Part shown: piece after piece, positions 22,732 through 31,217 of the stretch
Numbering within the stretch: the stretch's first letter is position 1
Layout of the letters: the number at the start of each line of letters is the position of its first letter
Notes under the pieces: generated by a model
The model's input: only the letters and a program-made list of their open reading frames with translations
What the model was told of the DNA's origin: nothing
The model's database searches: none
Made by a program: the position numbers and the translations under genes
From: Gammaproteobacteria bacterium
GTDB taxonomy: Bacteria; Gemmatimonadota; Gemmatimonadetes; Longimicrobiales; Gaopeijiaceae
Assembly: GCA_028820325.1 (NCBI GenBank)
Contig: JAPPJO010000085.1
Span: 36,523 to 97,965 of the forward strand
Length of the DNA: 61,443 bases
Reading direction: 5' to 3'

Positions 22732-24486
22732 TTACCGCCCGCGCACCTCGTGCCGCCGCAGTACCCGCCCGGGGAGGGCCCCGGTCAGCTCGCCTCCGTC
22801 GACCACCGCCTCGCCGTTCACGAAGACGTACTCGATGCCCTCGTTTCCGCCACCCGGATCGAGGATCGTGGCGTGGTCCTGCACCCCCGGATAGTCGAAG
22901 GCGACCAGGTCGGCCTTCTGTCCCGGACGGATGTACCCGCGGTCGGGGAGTCCGATGATCTGCGCGGGCAGGCCGGTCGAGGAGCGCACGAAGAACGGCA
23001 GCGTGATGGTGCCCTTGTCGCGGACGTAGGTGGCGATCTTGTGCGGATACGTCCCGTAGTAGCGGGGATGTTGCCCGGGTGCCGGGTTGGGGACGATGCC
23101 CCCGTCCGTGCCGGTCGCCGTGAAGTCCTGGCGCATGTACCGCTCGACGTCCTCCGGGCTTCCCGCCAGGGGACGGAAGCGGACGCCTGAGCGAAGCGTT
23201 GGCTCGCTGTCGAGCGCGAACCGGATGAGCTGCTCCACCGGCGTCCGCCCGTTGGCCTTGGCCACCTCCGCGAGGGTGCGCCCGACGAGTGACTCGTCCT
23301 GGGGCGAGATGACGATAACGTGCCGGTCGGCCCCGCCCTGGAGGTCGAGCATGTACTCGATGTCCGCGACCATCTCGCGGTGCAGTTGGGGGTCATCCAG
23401 ATAGCGGCGAAGGTTGTCCTTGTAGTTCGCGAAGAGCTCGCTGTGGATGACCCGCCACTTCGGGTCGTCCAGCCCGCCGGCGCGGCTCTCGCCCAGCGGC
23501 GCATAGTACCACGCCGGAATCACCTCCGCTGAACCACCGCCGAAGGTCTCGTAGGGGTACTGGTCGAGGTAGACCTGGACGCCCTCGGCGCGGGCACGAT
23601 TGATCGCGGCCACGTCGGTCGCCGACTGGCCCCAGGTGGTCGGACCTTTCGCCTTGATGTGGGTGCCCACCACGCGGATGCCGGTTTCGCGCCCGATGCG
23701 AATGGTCTCGCCCATGCCGTCGGTGGCCGTGAGCCTCCAGCCCCGCGGCCAGGTCGGAGGCGGCGTGTACTCGCCCACGATGCTCGGAGTGAGCCACAGC
23801 GGAAGCGGGGACTGGCTGCGCTGGTGGGAGTAGTAGAAGCCGTCGTAGTCGGCGACGACGTGCGCCAGGGCGATGATCTCCTCGGTCGTGGAGAAGCGCC
23901 CGGGCCGGTACTCGGGTCCGGCGCCCAGCCCCCAGGCTCCGGCCTCCATCCCCTGGCGGACCTCGGCGACCATCACCGCGATCTCCTCCGGAGTCGCGTG
24001 GCGCTCGTAGTCGTCGCCCATCGCGACGGTGCGAACCGTGGCGTGGCCGACCATCGGAACCACGTTCAGCGCCGTGCCTCCGTTCTCGTACCCCGCGATC
24101 TCGGCTTCCAGGGGCCAAACGGGATTTCGTCCGTCCGGCCCGAACACGACGGTCGTGATCCCCTGGGCAACGAGGTTCGATGCCCTGCGGATCTCGATGC
24201 CGCCGGTGAACAGGCTGCGGTCCGCATGCGAGTGCATGTCGATGAAGCCGGGCGTGACGTGGAGCCCGGTGGCGTCGATCTCGCGGGCCGCGCTCGCACC
24301 GGCCAGATCCCCCACCGCGACGATCTCGCCTCCGGAGACGCCCACATCCGCGACGAACGCGGGATTGCCGGTGCCGTCCAGCACATGTCCTCCTCGAATC
24401 AGGAGGTCGAAGGACTGAGCCCGGGCGGTGAGGGGATGGACGGCGATGGCGAACAGGATGGCGAGCGGAATAGTGAAGCCGCGCAT
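22732..24486 (-). CDS. Secreted N-acyl-D-amino-acid deacylase-like amidohydrolase
   Basis: 584 residues. A signal peptide (MRGFTIPLAILFAIAVHPLT, cleavage near ARAQS) sends it to the periplasm or beyond. The amidohydrolase/D-aminoacylase fold shows the N-terminal metal motif GFIDMHSHAD, the likely metal-bridging Lys in GTHIKAKG, and the C-terminal sandwich (IRPGQKADLVAFD). The reaction in the family is hydrolysis of N-acyl-D-amino acids, sometimes dipeptides or other amides; the exact substrate cannot be read here. It is clearly related to the gene at 37139 (both have DGTGNP and GFID-H-H-D) but the two diverge over most of their length. Confidence 0.85.
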   Translation of the reverse strand: MRGFTIPLAILFAIAVHPLTARAQSFDLLIRGGHVLDGTGNPAFVADVGVSGGEIVAVGDLAGASAAREIDATGLHVTPGFIDMHSHADRSLFTGGIEIRRASNLVAQGITTVVFGPDGRNPVWPLEAEIAGYENGGTALNVVPMVGHATVRTVAMGDDYERHATPEEIAVMVAEVRQGMEAGAWGLGAGPEYRPGRFSTTEEIIALAHVVADYDGFYYSHQRSQSPLPLWLTPSIVGEYTPPPTWPRGWRLTATDGMGETIRIGRETGIRVVGTHIKAKGPTTWGQSATDVAAINRARAEGVQVYLDQYPYETFGGGSAEVIPAWYYAPLGESRAGGLDDPKWRVIHSELFANYKDNLRRYLDDPQLHREMVADIEYMLDLQGGADRHVIVISPQDESLVGRTLAEVAKANGRTPVEQLIRFALDSEPTLRSGVRFRPLAGSPEDVERYMRQDFTATGTDGGIVPNPAPGQHPRYYGTYPHKIATYVRDKGTITLPFFVRSSTGLPAQIIGLPDRGYIRPGQKADLVAFDYPGVQDHATILDPGGGNEGIEYVFVNGEAVVDGGELTGALPGRVLRRHEVRGR

Positions 24487-24531
24487 GGGTTGTTCCTCCC
24501 CTGAATTCCATGAGTTGCCGGACAGCAGCGG

Positions 24532-24611
24532 CCTGACCGGCTTCCCTGAAGAGTACGACGGCCGCCGGACCTCCGCGAGACGGCTGCGTTGGGCGTGAGG
24601 CTCCGGTCAGG
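24532..24611. other. Spaced inverted repeat in an intergenic region
   Basis: CCTGACCGG (24532-24540) and CCGGTCAGG (24603-24611), 62 bases apart, between the amidohydrolase start and a small membrane gene. No role is apparent. Confidence 0.25.
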
Positions 24612-24628
24612 AGAGCTGGATGACGGCG

Positions 24629-24832
24629 TTACCGTCCCTTGCCCGCGAGAAAGTCAGCCAGCCGCGACAGGTAATAGGCGAGAAGGATGCCCAGCGTCAG
24701 GAAGACGATCCCGAGCAGGAGATCGCCGAGGGAGGACGAGCGGGAGTACTGGACGAACTCGTAGCCCGAGAAGGCCAGGCAGAAGATGATGCCCGAATAG
24801 ATGAGAAAGCGGTGGAAACCGATCAGGGACAT
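24629..24832 (-). CDS. Small two-helix membrane protein
   Basis: 67 residues with two hydrophobic helices, FLIYSGIIFCLAFSGYEFV and DLLLGIVFLTLGILLAYYLS, joined by a short polar loop (QYSRSSSLG). The basic C-terminus (FLAGKGR) would be cytoplasmic. No family recognised. It follows the Trm112-like gene by seven bases on the same strand, so the two are probably co-transcribed. Confidence 0.72.
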   Translation of the reverse strand: MSLIGFHRFLIYSGIIFCLAFSGYEFVQYSRSSSLGDLLLGIVFLTLGILLAYYLSRLADFLAGKGR

Positions 24833-24839
24833 GGGGTGG

Positions 24840-25094
24840 TCAGAGGTTGTCGACGGCGATGGCCTCGTCGATGAGCATGATGGGGATGCCGTCCCGTATC
24901 GGGTACAGGACGGTCCCGTCCTCGCGGACCAGCCCCGCCGTGACAGGATCGGTCAGGAGGTCGCCGCGCCGGTTGCGGACCGCGCCCCCTGCGACGGCTC
25001 GGTTGAGCGCCCTCAGCAGATCGTCGCCGGCCATGCGCAGTGGGGTGCGCGTTTCGGGGCAGACGAGAATGTCGAGGAGTTCCGGGTCGAGCAT
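24840..25094 (-). CDS. Trm112/UPF0434-family protein
   Basis: 84 residues. The N-terminus MLDPELLDILVCPETRTPL and the C-terminal LYPIRDGIPIMLIDEA are the standard signatures of the bacterial Trm112-like family. The insert is longer than in the 60-residue YcaR form, and only one Cys is present, so the usual zinc site is absent. In other organisms Trm112 proteins activate methyltransferases; no methyltransferase is adjacent here. Divergent from the DUF192 gene across 175 bases. Confidence 0.85.
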   Translation of the reverse strand: MLDPELLDILVCPETRTPLRMAGDDLLRALNRAVAGGAVRNRRGDLLTDPVTAGLVREDGTVLYPIRDGIPIMLIDEAIAVDNL

Positions 25095-25269
25095 GCGCTT
25101 CCTGAGTTCCGTCGCGTTTTCGGGAGATCGGGACCCTTCCCCGGAGACGCCCGTAAGTTATCATGGCAGGCGAATCGATGGAAACGCCCGCCCACCGTCG
25201 CTCGCCCGGGAGGGCGAGACGCCCGCGCGCTCCGGATACGACGATCCTCCCATCTTCAGCAGGCAATCG

Positions 25270-25818
25270 ATGCTTTTTTCCGTTCATGCTCCAGTTCGCG
25301 AAGGGCGCAGGAGCCGGCCGGCGCGTCCCGGCCACCTGCTTCTCCTCTCCCTCTTCCTGGCGCTGCCGCTCCTGGGCTGTCGCTCGAACGGGTCCGAGGG
25401 CGATGCGCAGTCCGGGCCCGAGGCGTCCGAGGCGGTCATGCCGGCAGGGCCCGGCCGCGACCTTGCCTGGGTGATCTTCGGCGCGGACACGGTGGTGGCC
25501 GAGGTCGCACGCACGCCGGATGAGCGCAGCCAGGGGCTAAAGGACCGCGACTTTCTCGCCCCCGGCGCCGGAATGATCTTCGTGTTCAGCACCGAAGAGG
25601 TTCGATCCTTCTGGATGCAGGACACCTTCATCCCGCTCGACATCGCCTATCTGGATGCGAATGCCCGCATCATCGACATCCAGCAGATGGAGCCCGAGAC
25701 CACCCGTCTGCACACGTCCTCCGGGCCGGCCATGTTTGCGCTGGAGGTGCCCCAGGGCTGGTTTGCGGAGATGGAGATCGCAGTCGGGGCCCAGGCGGAG
25801 ATTGTGTTCGGGACCTAG
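25270..25818 (+). CDS. DUF192-family lipoprotein
   Basis: 182 residues. A basic N-terminus and a hydrophobic stretch (LLLLSLFLALPLLGC) end in a lipobox Cys at about 37. The DUF192 domain (about 70-182) has the family motifs RSQGLKDRDFL, GMIFVFSTEE, FWMQDTFIPLDIAYLD and ALEVPQGWF. The function of the family is not established. The ATG at 25270 is the best start by position; its ribosome site is weak. It converges with the beta-lactamase-like gene, 21 bases apart. Confidence 0.85.
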   Translation: MLFSVHAPVREGRRSRPARPGHLLLLSLFLALPLLGCRSNGSEGDAQSGPEASEAVMPAGPGRDLAWVIFGADTVVAEVARTPDERSQGLKDRDFLAPGAGMIFVFSTEEVRSFWMQDTFIPLDIAYLDANARIIDIQQMEPETTRLHTSSGPAMFALEVPQGWFAEMEIAVGAQAEIVFGT

Positions 25819-25839
25819 CGGGGCCCCCGTTCGCCTTCG

Positions 25840-27117
25840 TCATTTCCGCGCGATGATGGCCTCGTACACGAGCGGTCTCAGAAGGCGATCCAGGGGGGCT
25901 GCGCCGTAGGGCTGAAGCTGCGTCCACGCCATCGCGACGATCTCCTCGCGGGGGTCCACCCAGAAGTACGTGTTGGCGATGCCCGACCACCAGTAGCTTC
26001 CCGCGTTTGCTCCGACCGAGACGGCGAAGCCCAGGCCGAACCCCTGGTCGTCCAGTCCGGGCAGGATGGGAATCATCTCGTCAGGCAGGTGGTTGTCGGT
26101 CACGAGGCGGACCGTCTCGGGCTGCAGGAGCCTCACGCCGTCGAGTTCACCCCCGCCCAACAGCATTCGGCAGAAGCGGAGGTAATCGCCGGCCGTCGAA
26201 ACCAGGCCGCCGCCGCCGGAGAGCCAGGTCGGGGGACGGGTGAAGGGGCCTTCGCCGGGAGTCCCCGCCGGGCTGAGGCCGTCGCCGCTGCGGAGGTACA
26301 TCGCGGCGAAGCGATCGAGCTTGCCGGCCGGCACGCGAAACCCGGTGTCGTTCATGCCCAGCGGCTCGAAGATGCGCTCGCGGAAGAAGTCGCTCAGGGA
26401 CTGGCCCGATACCACCTCTACGACGCGGCCGAGCACGTCCGTGGACACGCTGTAGTTCCATCGCGCACCCGGATCGTCGATCAGGGGCAGCGACGCGATG
26501 GTGGCGACCCTCTCTGCCAGGTCGCCGCCCGCGCCTTCGGGGAGCGCGTTCAGCTCGCGGTTGTACATCGAGTCGACGGGGCTGTCGCCGAAGAATCCGT
26601 AGGTGAGCCCCGACGTGTGCAGGAGCAGGTCGCGGATGAGGATGGGCCGGCTGGGCGGCCGGGCTCCTCCGTTCTCGTAGACCCGGACGCCGGCGAAGCC
26701 CGGGAGGACGCTCCCGAGTTCGTCGTCCAGCGCCAGAAGCCCGTCCTCGACGAGGATCATCGCCGCGACGCTGGTGACGGGCTTGGTCATGGAGTAGATG
26801 CGGAAGATGTCGTCGGGCTCGAGGGGGTCCTGGTCGCGGATGCGCCAACCCTGTGCGTTCCAGTGCACGATCTCGCCCCTGCGGGACACCAGGGTCATGA
26901 TTCCCGCCGTTCCGTCGCCGTCGATTAACCGCTGCATGGTTGGTGCGATGCGGGCTAGGACCTCGCTGGACATGCCGACTTCTTCGGGCTCGGCTGTGGT
27001 CCACTGTTGGCCGGATCCGGCCGAAGGGGCCAAGACGGTCCCGGCCAGCGCGAGGAGGAGAGCGATGGAGAGGGGACGCGGCGCGGCGCGCGGCGCATCG
27101 TTCGGCGTGAGCTTCAT
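25840..27117 (-). CDS. Secreted serine hydrolase of the beta-lactamase (class C)/esterase fold
   Basis: 425 residues from ATG 27117. A signal peptide (LSIALLLALAGTVLAPSAGS) precedes the beta-lactamase domain. Catalytic Ser-x-x-Lys is in IYSMTKPVTS, the Tyr motif in WNYSVSTDVLG, and TSGLTYGF and LSGGGGLVSTAGDY are typical of EstB-like esterases and D-aminopeptidases of this family. True antibiotic hydrolysis is unlikely on motif grounds; an esterase or D-peptidase role is more likely. The frame is open 45 codons further upstream, but the ATG at 27117 starts directly at a normal signal peptide. Confidence 0.85.
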   Translation of the reverse strand: MKLTPNDAPRAAPRPLSIALLLALAGTVLAPSAGSGQQWTTAEPEEVGMSSEVLARIAPTMQRLIDGDGTAGIMTLVSRRGEIVHWNAQGWRIRDQDPLEPDDIFRIYSMTKPVTSVAAMILVEDGLLALDDELGSVLPGFAGVRVYENGGARPPSRPILIRDLLLHTSGLTYGFFGDSPVDSMYNRELNALPEGAGGDLAERVATIASLPLIDDPGARWNYSVSTDVLGRVVEVVSGQSLSDFFRERIFEPLGMNDTGFRVPAGKLDRFAAMYLRSGDGLSPAGTPGEGPFTRPPTWLSGGGGLVSTAGDYLRFCRMLLGGGELDGVRLLQPETVRLVTDNHLPDEMIPILPGLDDQGFGLGFAVSVGANAGSYWWSGIANTYFWVDPREEIVAMAWTQLQPYGAAPLDRLLRPLVYEAIIARK

Positions 27118-27232
27118 GCGGGTTTCCGGTTCGGCGTGGGTAAGGGTCGCGGGCGGGCGGGATGCCATGCGGGACAACATGGACGTGTCGATCCCCTTTC
27201 GCGACCGTGCCGCCCGGGCAAGTTTGCGGGCC

Positions 27233-27718
27233 ATGAAGACGCCCGGCCCCATCTACGCCCTGACGCTGCTCGCCCTGCCCGGTTGTACCGACGCGCCCGA
27301 GCCACCTCCGTTCGCCGCGGTGGCCGATTCGCGCGAGCTCATGCTGTCGGTCATCGAGCCGGCGGCGGAGGTGTACTGGGATGCCGTGGGCGTGATCATG
27401 GACGAGCAGGGCACGCGCCACATCGAGCCCGTCGGCGCCGCGGAGTGGGAGGCTGTGGAAAACGCGGCCTTCGTGCTGGCGGAGTCCGGCAACCTTCTGT
27501 TGCTCGAGGATCGCGCCCAGGGCCGGGACGACTGGAAGACGATGTCCCGCGCGATGATCGAGATCGGAAGGCGCGCGGTGGAAGCGGCCCGGGCCCGGGA
27601 TCCCGACGCCGTCTTCGAGGCGGGCGGCGAGGTGTACCTGGTCTGCACCGGATGCCATGCCGTCTACGCCGCCGAGACCCTGCGCCCGTCCTACAACGCG
27701 GACCCGGAAGTCCCGTGA
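27233..27718 (+). CDS. Lipoprotein with single C-type haem motif
   Basis: 161 residues. The lipobox LALPGC puts the lipidated Cys at about 18. The rest is helical, with one haem motif CTGCH at 138-142 near the C-terminus, followed by AVYAAETLRP. A C-terminal CxxCH in a helical domain is the arrangement of cytochrome c-prime-like proteins. It heads a plus-strand group with two DUF6644-type membrane proteins, the first starting 13 bases after its stop, which may form an electron-transfer unit. It is divergent from the serine hydrolase. Confidence 0.78.
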   Translation: MKTPGPIYALTLLALPGCTDAPEPPPFAAVADSRELMLSVIEPAAEVYWDAVGVIMDEQGTRHIEPVGAAEWEAVENAAFVLAESGNLLLLEDRAQGRDDWKTMSRAMIEIGRRAVEAARARDPDAVFEAGGEVYLVCTGCHAVYAAETLRPSYNADPEVP

Positions 27719-27731
27719 TCCGGCGCGCCCC

Positions 27732-28298
27732 GTGATCGAACGCTTCCTGGGCTGGCTCGGCGAGACGTCCTGGAGCGTGGCTCTGCTCGAGTCGCTGTAC
27801 GTGTGGCCCCTGGTGGAATCGACGCACGTCCTCACGCTCGGCCTCTTCGTAGGCACCACGGTGATGATGGACCTGCGCCTCACCGGCATCGCCTTCCGCA
27901 ACGTGCCCGTTACGGCGTTCACCGGCCGGCTGCTTCCGTGGACGCGGATCGGCTTCGCCATCATGACGATGACGGGCCTCCTCCTCTTCTACTCGCAGCC
28001 GCTCCGCTACTACCACAACATCTTCTTCCGAGCGAAGGTCGTCGTGCTGATGCTGGCCGGCGCCAACGCGGCGATCTTCCACACCGGCGTGCACCGTAGC
28101 GCGGGCGACTGGGATGAGGACGAAACGCCCCCGCGTTCAGCGCGCATCGCCGGCGCGGTGTCGCTCACGGCTTGGGCGGTCGTCGTGATCGCGGGTCGCC
28201 TGATCGCCTACAACTGGTTCGACTGCGATCTCCAGCCGCAGCCTGGGTGGGTGAACCGGCTGGCGGGGTGTGGCGTGGGCGGCGCCGGGGCGGAGTAG
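27732..28298 (+). CDS. DUF6644-like membrane protein
   Basis: 188 residues from GTG 27732, about four membrane helices. The first contains VWPLVESTHVLTLGLFVGTT and then MMDLRLTGIAF, a pattern shared with the next gene (LEAVHLIGLCVLGG then VVDLRLLGLGL). The conserved His in helix one and further His residues suggest a possible haem site, not proven. The C-terminal tail contains two Cys (NWFDCDLQ and RLAGCG). It is one of two tandem paralogues following a haem lipoprotein. Confidence 0.72.
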   Translation: MIERFLGWLGETSWSVALLESLYVWPLVESTHVLTLGLFVGTTVMMDLRLTGIAFRNVPVTAFTGRLLPWTRIGFAIMTMTGLLLFYSQPLRYYHNIFFRAKVVVLMLAGANAAIFHTGVHRSAGDWDEDETPPRSARIAGAVSLTAWAVVVIAGRLIAYNWFDCDLQPQPGWVNRLAGCGVGGAGAE

Positions 28299-28304
28299 AC
28301 GACC

Positions 28305-28775
28305 GTGCTCGAACCGTTCTTCCGCTGGTGCGAGTCGACCGCGCTCGGCCGGGCGGTCGCCGAATCGGTGTGGGCCTTCCCGATCCTCGAGGCGGTGCAC
28401 CTCATCGGGCTCTGCGTGCTCGGGGGCGCCCTGCTGGTCGTGGACCTCCGGCTGCTCGGCCTGGGCCTCACCTCCCAGCCGGTGGCCCGCCTCGCGCGCA
28501 ACGCGCGTCCGTGGCTGGTCGGCAGCTTGGTGCTCATGGCCGCCACCGGCGTGCCGCTCTTCCTCTCCGAGGCGATCAGGGCCTACTACAACACTTCGTT
28601 CTGGGTGAAGATGTGCACGTTGCCGGTGGCGCTGACCTTCACCTTCGTGGTGCGGGAGCGGGTGGCGCGTCGGGAGGCGGACGCCCCGGGCGCGACCGGC
28701 CGCATCGTCGGCGCGGTCTCGCTGGCCCTGTGGTTCACCGTGGCGGCGGCGGGGAGGTGGATCGGGTTTTCGTAG
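28305..28775 (+). CDS. DUF6644-like membrane protein, second copy
   Basis: 156 residues from GTG 28305, about four helices. It shares with the upstream gene the helix-one pattern with a His (EAVHLIG), DLRLLG, and the loop TGVPLFLSEAIRAYYNTSFW, which parallels TGLLLFYSQPLRYYHNIFFR. It is shorter at the C-terminus. Six bases separate the two genes. Function unknown. It converges with the DUF6152 gene, 24 bases apart. Confidence 0.72.
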   Translation: MLEPFFRWCESTALGRAVAESVWAFPILEAVHLIGLCVLGGALLVVDLRLLGLGLTSQPVARLARNARPWLVGSLVLMAATGVPLFLSEAIRAYYNTSFWVKMCTLPVALTFTFVVRERVARREADAPGATGRIVGAVSLALWFTVAAAGRWIGFS

Positions 28776-28799
28776 ATGGGGATCCAGCGCGGATCGGCG

Positions 28800-29276
28800 C
28801 TAACACCGTCCCCGTTCCCGCCGAGCCCTGATCAGGTCCTCATCGTACGGCGCGCCCGTCCCCGACGAACCCAGGAAGATCTTGCTGCCGTCGGTGAAGG
28901 TCACGTCGCGTCCGTTGGCGCGCCTGAGGGAGTGGTCCTTGGCCTGGTAGCCGTCCACGATGATCTCGGTGCCGGGCTGCAGGCAGTCCCTGCGCAGCCC
29001 CCGTCTGAGCAGCACGTTGGGGGTTCCTCCCTCCACCGCCCAGACTTCGGAGGCTCCGTCCTCGTTCTCGATCTCCAGGTGAATCCAGGTGTGCGGGTTC
29101 ACCCATTCCAGCCTCACGATCCGCCCCTGCAGCCTGATCGGCGCGTTGCGGTCGAATTCGGCGCCGAAGGCATGGTGGGCCACCAGCGGTGCCGCGACCA
29201 CCGCCGCCAGCGTGACGACCACCGCTCCCAGTGCGACGACCACTGCCCCGAGCAGCGCTCCATTCATCCCGCGCAT
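28800..29276 (-). CDS. DUF6152-family secreted protein
   Basis: 158 residues. An N-terminal hydrophobic segment (ALLGAVVVALGAVVVTLAAV) serves as signal or anchor. The domain has the family signature HHAFGAEFDRNAPI, then GRIVRLEWVNPHTWIHLEI, and a small beta-barrel-like remainder. The function is unknown; the family is typically found beside the GRWEGDT-type secreted proteins, as here. It starts one base after the stop of the upstream gene, so it is the last gene of the long minus-strand operon. Confidence 0.82.
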   Translation of the reverse strand: MRGMNGALLGAVVVALGAVVVTLAAVVAAPLVAHHAFGAEFDRNAPIRLQGRIVRLEWVNPHTWIHLEIENEDGASEVWAVEGGTPNVLLRRGLRRDCLQPGTEIIVDGYQAKDHSLRRANGRDVTFTDGSKIFLGSSGTGAPYDEDLIRARRERGRC

Positions 29277-29277
29277 C

Positions 29278-30375
29278 TCACTGCCTCCGTTCCTGCGCCC
29301 GCGCGCCGCGAAGCACGTTCTCGAGCGAGTAGTTGCCCTCGTGGCAGGCGTATTCGTAGACGAGCCCGTCGAGCCGCGTGAACGGCACTTCGCCGCTCCA
29401 GGTCCGGGAGAACATGCGCGGATCCTCGACGGTGAATTCGTAGTTGATCGTGTTCTCGTCCGCCAGCGTGAAGCGCTCGACGACCCTCATCTCCGCGGAG
29501 GGCGGGATGCCCTGCAGCGTCTGGTTGGGGTGGAGGTTCGTGGTCTCCACGACAAGGGTGTCTCCCTCCCAGCGGCCCCACGAATCGCCCATCCACGGGC
29601 GGATATGCGCGGGCAGCCGGCGCGGCTCCCCGAGCCGTATGACGCGGACATCGTGGACCATCTCGGTCATGATCATCACGTGGTCCGGCGTCTGCACGAT
29701 CGTGTAGTTGTTGTTGTAGAAGTAGTTCGGGAGCATCGGCGGCCCGGCGTTCGAGCCGAACGACATGATGCAGCGCTCGCCGAGCGGCCGATTCTCCGGG
29801 TTGTCGTAGGCGCCGAACCGTTGAGCCAGCCGCCGGCGCTCCGTGACGCGCTCGCGGCCCTCTTCGCTCAGCTCGGGGACTCGTCCGTCGGGCGGATCGA
29901 CGATGAGGGAAGTCCTTGGTTCGCCGTTGAAGATCGCGACGCGCTCGCCGGCGTCGATATAGAAGGCGTTGTATCCGCCGGTGCCTCCCGTCGCGGCGTC
30001 GAAGCGGACGTCGCCCGTGAAGACCCCTCCGACGGGCGGGGCTTCCCGGTTGGGGTCGCTGTCGGCGTAGCCTTCCGCCCGCGACTCGACGACGCGCCCT
30101 TCGATCCGCGCCACTTCCTCCCACGTGAAGACCGGATCCTGTCCCTCGGGGCGCTGGATCGGCGTGACCGTGGCGTTGGTCCAGTTGCCCTGCAGGTCGG
30201 GGTGTCCGGCGGGCGTGCGCGGCATCGTCCAGTTCGTCGATGGGCGCTCCGGCTGCTGGGCGCGCAGGGAAGAGGCGAACAGAGACGGACCGAATGACAG
30301 GGCCAGCGTCGCGGCCAGCACCGTCAGGCCGGGTCTCGTTCTAGCGCGGGAGCGGGTTCCTGCGCAGATGTCCAT
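29278..30375 (-). CDS. Secreted GRWEGDT-type protein, first copy
   Basis: 365 residues with a signal peptide (LTVLAATLALSFGPSLFASS). Motifs are PRTPAGHPDLQGNWTNAT near the start, WMGDSWGRWEGDTLVVET, and DPRMFSRTWSGEVPFTR near the end. It is clearly related to the next gene upstream (GRWEGDTFVVEVT and DPETFSRLWTIRMPLYR). Such proteins are common in Acidobacteria- and Gemmatimonadota-type genomes and are annotated as hypothetical. Its 5' end overlaps the upstream gene by 35 bases. Confidence 0.8.
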   Translation of the reverse strand: MDICAGTRSRARTRPGLTVLAATLALSFGPSLFASSLRAQQPERPSTNWTMPRTPAGHPDLQGNWTNATVTPIQRPEGQDPVFTWEEVARIEGRVVESRAEGYADSDPNREAPPVGGVFTGDVRFDAATGGTGGYNAFYIDAGERVAIFNGEPRTSLIVDPPDGRVPELSEEGRERVTERRRLAQRFGAYDNPENRPLGERCIMSFGSNAGPPMLPNYFYNNNYTIVQTPDHVMIMTEMVHDVRVIRLGEPRRLPAHIRPWMGDSWGRWEGDTLVVETTNLHPNQTLQGIPPSAEMRVVERFTLADENTINYEFTVEDPRMFSRTWSGEVPFTRLDGLVYEYACHEGNYSLENVLRGARAQERRQ

Positions 30376-31183
30376 ATATCAGCTCCTCTACGAACTCGAC
30401 GCACTTGAACTGTCCCAGGCGCGCGTTCGGGTCGATGTTGCGATACAGCGGCATGCGAATGGTCCAGAGGCGGGAGAACGTTTCCGGGTCCTCGAGGTCC
30501 GCCTCGTACAGGATGTGGTCCGGGCCGGTCATCGTGTAGCGTTCGGTGACCCTGAGGCCGGGTCCATGGTGGTTCCCCGCCCGATCAAGCCATGTGCGGC
30601 CGTTGAAGCCGGTCACCTCGACCACGAAGGTGTCGCCCTCCCAGCGGCCGTGGGACTGGCCCATCCACGAATCCACCTGCGGCGGTCCCGGGTCGTCAAG
30701 GTAGATGTCGCGCATGGCGCCCGCGTACTCGTAGGCGATGAAAAACCTGCTCTCGCTCTGGAAGATGCGGAAGGGGAAGGGCATGTAGGTGGCGCGCGGC
30801 ACGCCCGGCAGGTAGCACCTGATCTCGGGATCGCGCTCGAGCCATCGCTCCCGATTCTCGTTGCGCAGCGCCAGCGCCTCGGGCAGGTAGGGGATCTCGC
30901 CTCCTTCGACGACGCCGTAGCCGGAGGGGACGGATCCGACGGCGCCCAGGGCGAGGACCTCGTTCGCCGGGACCGGGACCACCGGGCCGGGCTGCATGGC
31001 GAGTGCCGGACGGGCCGCGTGCGGCTCGATGTCCCAGTGGGCGTTCCCGAGGGCCTGCCACAGGCCGTTCATGTCGGGCGTGCCGGACGCCGTCCGGGGG
31101 ATGCCGTCGCTCCCGGCGCAGGCCGATATCAGCAAGACCATGGCCGCCGGCAACGGCAGGGCCAACCTTCCGCATGCAGTCAT
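30341..31183 (-). CDS. GRWEGDT-type lipoprotein, second copy
   Basis: 280 residues. The signal ends in a lipobox (LLISAC), followed by a Gly/Ser spacer. Shared family motifs are RTASGTPDMNGLWQAL, SWMGQSHGRWEGDT, and DPETFSRLWTIRMPLY. It has a conserved cysteine in EIRCYLPGVPRATY. Function unknown. It lies 34 bases after the broken PQQ enzyme gene in the same operon and overlaps its paralogue downstream. Confidence 0.8.
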   Translation of the reverse strand: MTACGRLALPLPAAMVLLISACAGSDGIPRTASGTPDMNGLWQALGNAHWDIEPHAARPALAMQPGPVVPVPANEVLALGAVGSVPSGYGVVEGGEIPYLPEALALRNENRERWLERDPEIRCYLPGVPRATYMPFPFRIFQSESRFFIAYEYAGAMRDIYLDDPGPPQVDSWMGQSHGRWEGDTFVVEVTGFNGRTWLDRAGNHHGPGLRVTERYTMTGPDHILYEADLEDPETFSRLWTIRMPLYRNIDPNARLGQFKCVEFVEELIYGHLRRNPLPR

Positions 31184-31217
31184 TCCCGTCTCCCGGTCGC
31201 GGGCGTGGCGGGGCCGG

